Source: Acrasis kona (Eukaryota > Heterolobosea > Eutetramitea > Acrasida > Acrasidae). Taken from it: 64,000 nt of DNA. The position numbers were made by a program, and so were the translations under genes. Location: contig JAOPGA020001056.1 of assembly GCA_026419775.2 (NCBI GenBank), positions 1-64,000 of the forward strand, in the 5' to 3' direction. Shown here piece after piece: positions 61,250 to 64,000 of this stretch (positions are counted from its first letter, which is position 1; each line of letters begins with the position of its first letter). The notes beneath the pieces are model-generated. The model worked only from the letters and a program-made list of their open reading frames with translations, was not told where the DNA came from and did no database searches.

Positions 61250-62731
61250 CTATTTTACTTTTTTTTTTATTGTCTTTTTTTTAACAACCTTATTTATATT
61301 CTTTAGTCTTAACTTTAAATGATTGACATGTTCTTGTATCAACATTTGCTCTTCTTGAAACCGTTGTGACTCATTATATGTTTGTGGGGGAATGTTTAGA
61401 GAAATAGATTTCGACAGCTTTCCTTCAAGCGCCTTTACTTTTGCTCTTAAAGTGGACACGTCCTTGTTGAAGCCCTCTAAATCTGTTGCGCGTCGTTGGG
61501 AAAGTTCTTTGTAACTCCTGTTTACGTCGTCATACTTTCTTTGTAGAGTTTGTAGTTTATTTTCATAGTTTTCCTTATTCACGATGAGCTCATCTTGCAA
61601 CTGTACTAAATCCTTTTCTCTTGAAATGGTTTGTTGCCGGAAATGTTTTGCATACTCTTCGCTCTGCTCTCTGGCCTCATTCATCAACTGCTTCGCCTCC
61701 TTTTTTGTTCTCTTTTTCAAATCTTCTACTTGTGACGATTTTTCAGAATTTTCCGATCGCAGCTGATCAATTTCCACTTTTTGCTTTTTGTTTGTGATCC
61801 TAAAGTTGTGAGATAGGACAAAGTACTCTCTCGTCGTTTTAGTGTGAAGAATGTTAACACGTTGGATCTCGGATTGAAGTTTTTCTATAATCTCTCTGTC
61901 CTTATCTGACCTTAACTTGTCCTCCTCCATTCTAACCTTTCTCTCCTCCAGTAGAGACTGTTCCTTCTCTTGCCATAATTTTTGTTGCTCTTCTAAATGT
62001 GTTTGTAATGACTCAACTTGAAGAACAAGAGAGTCTGTTTTTTCATTTGGCATGAACACAGTTCGTAAAACCCTTTGATTAGGTACAGTAGGGGTCTTGA
62101 TGTTGAGTTTTACTTGTTTGGGCTGAGCTGCAACAGGTTCGGGTGATGTTTCCGATGCCGAACTAATTTGCTCTTCAATGTAAATCTCGTCGCCTCTCTT
62201 ATCTGGTTGAATTGTTTTTGCTCTGTTGTGTGGTACTTGTGCAAAGCTCTTTTTCATTGTCTTGTTAAAGATCATGTGCTTTGTCATTTGGTCTGGCCTA
62301 CAATCTTTGAAGTATGTAACCTCCTGAGTGATAGGTTGCGTCAAGGACAATAAGTCTCGAATCTTTCTTCTATCCTCCAATTCTTGTATCCGTAGTGTGT
62401 CATTTTCATGCTGTAGCTTCATTGCTCTTTCTCGCTCATCAAATATATACAATTGAGCATTACTGAGTGCCTCCTGTAAGGACACAATTTCAGACTCTCT
62501 CCTGCGCAACTCCCATTCAAGATCATGTACTCTCTTATAAGAAACGGAAATCTCATCCACCTTGTTAATATAATCCAGCATTTCTTTTTCGTGTGCATCT
62601 AATCAATAGTTAAAGCAATCATTTCATCATCCTCACCTACCTATTTTTTGTTTATAATAACCCAACAATCCCTTATCAACCTCATCCCTGTGAACCACAG
62701 GTAGGTCATCTAACATGACTCTTGATTCCAT
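61250..62731 (-). CDS. CCDC77: CCDC77-like centriolar coiled-coil protein
   Basis: Exons 62641-62731 and 61250-62598 (42-nt intron) give 479 residues starting MESRVMLDDLP. The short first exon contributes LLGYYKQKIDAHEKEMLDYI, matching the conserved LLxYYRxKI start of CCDC77. The next block DLEWELRRRESEIVSLQEAL, SNAQLYIFDERERAMKLQHE, NDTLRIQELEDRRKIRDLL, VTYFKD matches vertebrate CCDC77 as I recall it. The rest is coiled coil with a Lys-rich end. CCDC77 localises to centrioles and is conserved in flagellated eukaryotes, so the organism probably builds basal bodies. Confidence 0.85.
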
Positions 62732-62874
62732 AACGCTCAAATTTTTAAAAATGTAAAATTGCGCCAAAAACAAAAAAGCGGTAAAGAATGCCAATAGATG
62801 TATTCAATCTTATATTTGAAGGATTGAGTGCGTACTTAATTAAAAATTACGTTGGGTGCATACTATTTTAAACA

Positions 62875-63234
62875 ATGGTTGATAACGATACAGAGCTTGG
62901 AACTTATTCTTATAAAAATAATCAAACGATCAGATTTCAATATAAAGATACCACAACACAAGTCGACTACTTTTATCAAGTATTACCTGTGAATGTTAAC
63001 ATTGCAACGGTTCAATTCTGCACAGACAATACATTCGCCATTCAATCACCCGTTCCACCTAATTTCACAATGCAAGATCAGACCAGTCCCATGATGGCCT
63101 TTCTCGATTCCTTCTTCATCACATGGGCGGACAACTATACATTATCCTATAACAATGTGCCGATTTGGAAATTATACAATCAAAAACAACAATCCATTCA
63201 CAAATGCACAAACAATGTTGTTGCAATAAAATAA
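62875..63234 (+). CDS. Hypothetical protein, 119 aa
   Basis: A single exon from ATG to TAA. It has no family I recognise and no TM segment or signal peptide. The composition is aromatic and Asn/Thr/Gln-rich with beta-type alternation (TIRFQYKDTTTQVDYFYQV, FDSFF-like FLDSFFITWADNYTLSY), suggesting a compact beta domain. Its stop is 5 bp from that of the convergent gene at 63240, so their 3' ends must overlap. Confidence 0.5.
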   Translation: MVDNDTELGTYSYKNNQTIRFQYKDTTTQVDYFYQVLPVNVNIATVQFCTDNTFAIQSPVPPNFTMQDQTSPMMAFLDSFFITWADNYTLSYNNVPIWKLYNQKQQSIHKCTNNVVAIK

Positions 63235-63239
63235 AAATT

Positions 63240-64000
63240 TTAATAAACAGAAGGTCTATTCAACAACATGGTACACAACTTTCCAACGGCCTGTAACCTA
63301 GCACTCGCACTCAACGGAGCCACATTTAAAAACTCTGCATCAATCTCCGAATCAACATCATCAATCATTTCCTCCAATTTGAATTGAATGCCAAGAATCA
63401 CACTAGTCAGCACTTGTGCCATGTAACTCTCCGTAGCTCTCCTCTTTTCATTTTGCAAATCGACCAATGCATTCTTAAATTGTTCGCTTCTTGATTTGAA
63501 TTCGTTCAATTCTTGCATCAATGCGACGCATCTCATCTTCAAATTCTGAATGCCGTTATAATCTACTTTTTTATTTTCCTTCTCTGCAATGTTCAAATTG
63601 GATTCCTCCTCCAAAATTTCTAAAAATTCCAAATACAAATTGGCATCCGACGAATTTACATTTCGACATGCAATCAACCATTGACTCGCTTGCGTTCTAT
63701 TCTTGCTCAATATGGCATCGTGAATCAAATCGTTCAGAATCACATCCAAGGCATTTTGAAATTGACCACACGATATGAACTCGTCGACGCATGCGATCAG
63801 ATTAGAATCATACTTGTAACGAATGGCCCTGCTCTCGCTGACCCATTGCATTGGGAATTTCAAATCCCTGACCAAATCTAATTTGGAATCCAAATCGCTG
63901 GGTGGGGCAGTCATTTGAATCAAATTCTTGATTTGTAAATCTTTTTGTAATCTAGCCAAATTCCTCTTGATTGCAATCTTTTTATCGTTCTGATCAGATG
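63240..64000 (-). CDS. Helical protein, C-terminal part, 5' partial
   Basis: The frame is open to the window edge, so at least 253 residues of the C-terminus are seen and the start is missing. The sequence is all-helical (IACVDEFISCGQFQNALDVI, ASQWLIACRNVNSSDANLYL, LKMRCVALMQELNEFKSRSE, LTSVILGIQFKLEEMIDDVD) and resembles helical-repeat scaffold proteins, but I recognise no family. No TM segment. Identification needs the upstream sequence. Confidence 0.55.
   Translation of the reverse strand, partial: SDQNDKKIAIKRNLARLQKDLQIKNLIQMTAPPSDLDSKLDLVRDLKFPMQWVSESRAIRYKYDSNLIACVDEFISCGQFQNALDVILNDLIHDAILSKNRTQASQWLIACRNVNSSDANLYLEFLEILEEESNLNIAEKENKKVDYNGIQNLKMRCVALMQELNEFKSRSEQFKNALVDLQNEKRRATESYMAQVLTSVILGIQFKLEEMIDDVDSEIDAEFLNVAPLSASARLQAVGKLCTMLLNRPSVY

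Noticed and set aside
63240-64000. Nup84/107 or Nup96 family assignment
   Set aside because: Only general helical-repeat similarity; no diagnostic motif.
1-64000. CRISPR arrays, operons, insertion sequences
   Set aside because: The DNA is eukaryotic; no regularly spaced repeats or bacterial signals seen.

Overview
The window is nuclear DNA from a single-celled eukaryote: AT-rich, tightly packed genes on both strands, and about 27 spliceosomal introns of only 35-45 nt (GTAAG/GTATG donors, CTAAC/TTAAC-like branch sites close to the acceptor, some acceptors ending AAG). Gene content (phytochrome and rhodopsin hybrid histidine kinases, GARP/SHLQKY Myb, RWP-RK, WASP, HYR-repeat surface protein, CCDC77 and a CEP57-like protein) suggests a free-living, probably amoeboid protist with a centriole or flagellate stage. 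Amoebozoa would fit, but I cannot fix the lineage.

Layout. 1-3.8 kb: 3' part of an ALG12 mannosyltransferase fused to a CS/p23 domain, a small disordered protein, tRNA-Glu. 3.8-9.7 kb: a GARP Myb gene divergent from a microbial-rhodopsin hybrid histidine kinase, a disordered protein, a 7-TM protein. 10-15 kb: membrane-anchored RCC1-like protein, SNF5, a new 3-exon small gene, an RWP-RK protein, LZIC. 15-24 kb: DUF3160 secreted protein, two secretory proteins, PAP2 phosphatase, a mini ubiquitin-like protein, a damaged MFS transporter. 24-32.9 kb: CEP57-like, two disordered proteins, HisRS, AGC kinase, TPR/F-box. 33.5-37.5 kb: GPI-type Cys-rich surface protein, WASP, EF-hand, methyltransferase. 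37.7-45.4 kb: a 2,560-residue HYR protein. 46-55 kb: metallophosphoesterase, GT10 fucosyltransferase, phytochrome hybrid kinase, zinc finger, glycoside hydrolase. 55.6-64 kb: coiled-coil proteins, F-box/multi-TM protein, second RWP-RK protein, transposase relic, LURP-one-like protein, CCDC77, and an unidentified partial gene.

Two signals stand out. (1) In four genes (LZIC, GT10, HYR protein, MFS) the reading frame ends at an in-frame TGA and continues in the +1 frame directly after it, in the geometry of RF2 and antizyme +1 frameshift sites (skip T, read GAN). TGA is almost unused as a terminator: my tally is about 35 TAA, 7 TAG, 1 TGA, and that one TGA is followed by TAA one codon on in the +1 frame. 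This suggests programmed +1 frameshifting at UGA as a general feature. Indel errors are the alternative. (2) Two photoreceptor hybrid kinases have complementary defects. The rhodopsin kinase lacks the phospho-His (Asn instead) but keeps the receiver Asp. The phytochrome keeps the His but its receiver lacks the Asp. This raises the possibility of a split light-signalling phosphorelay.
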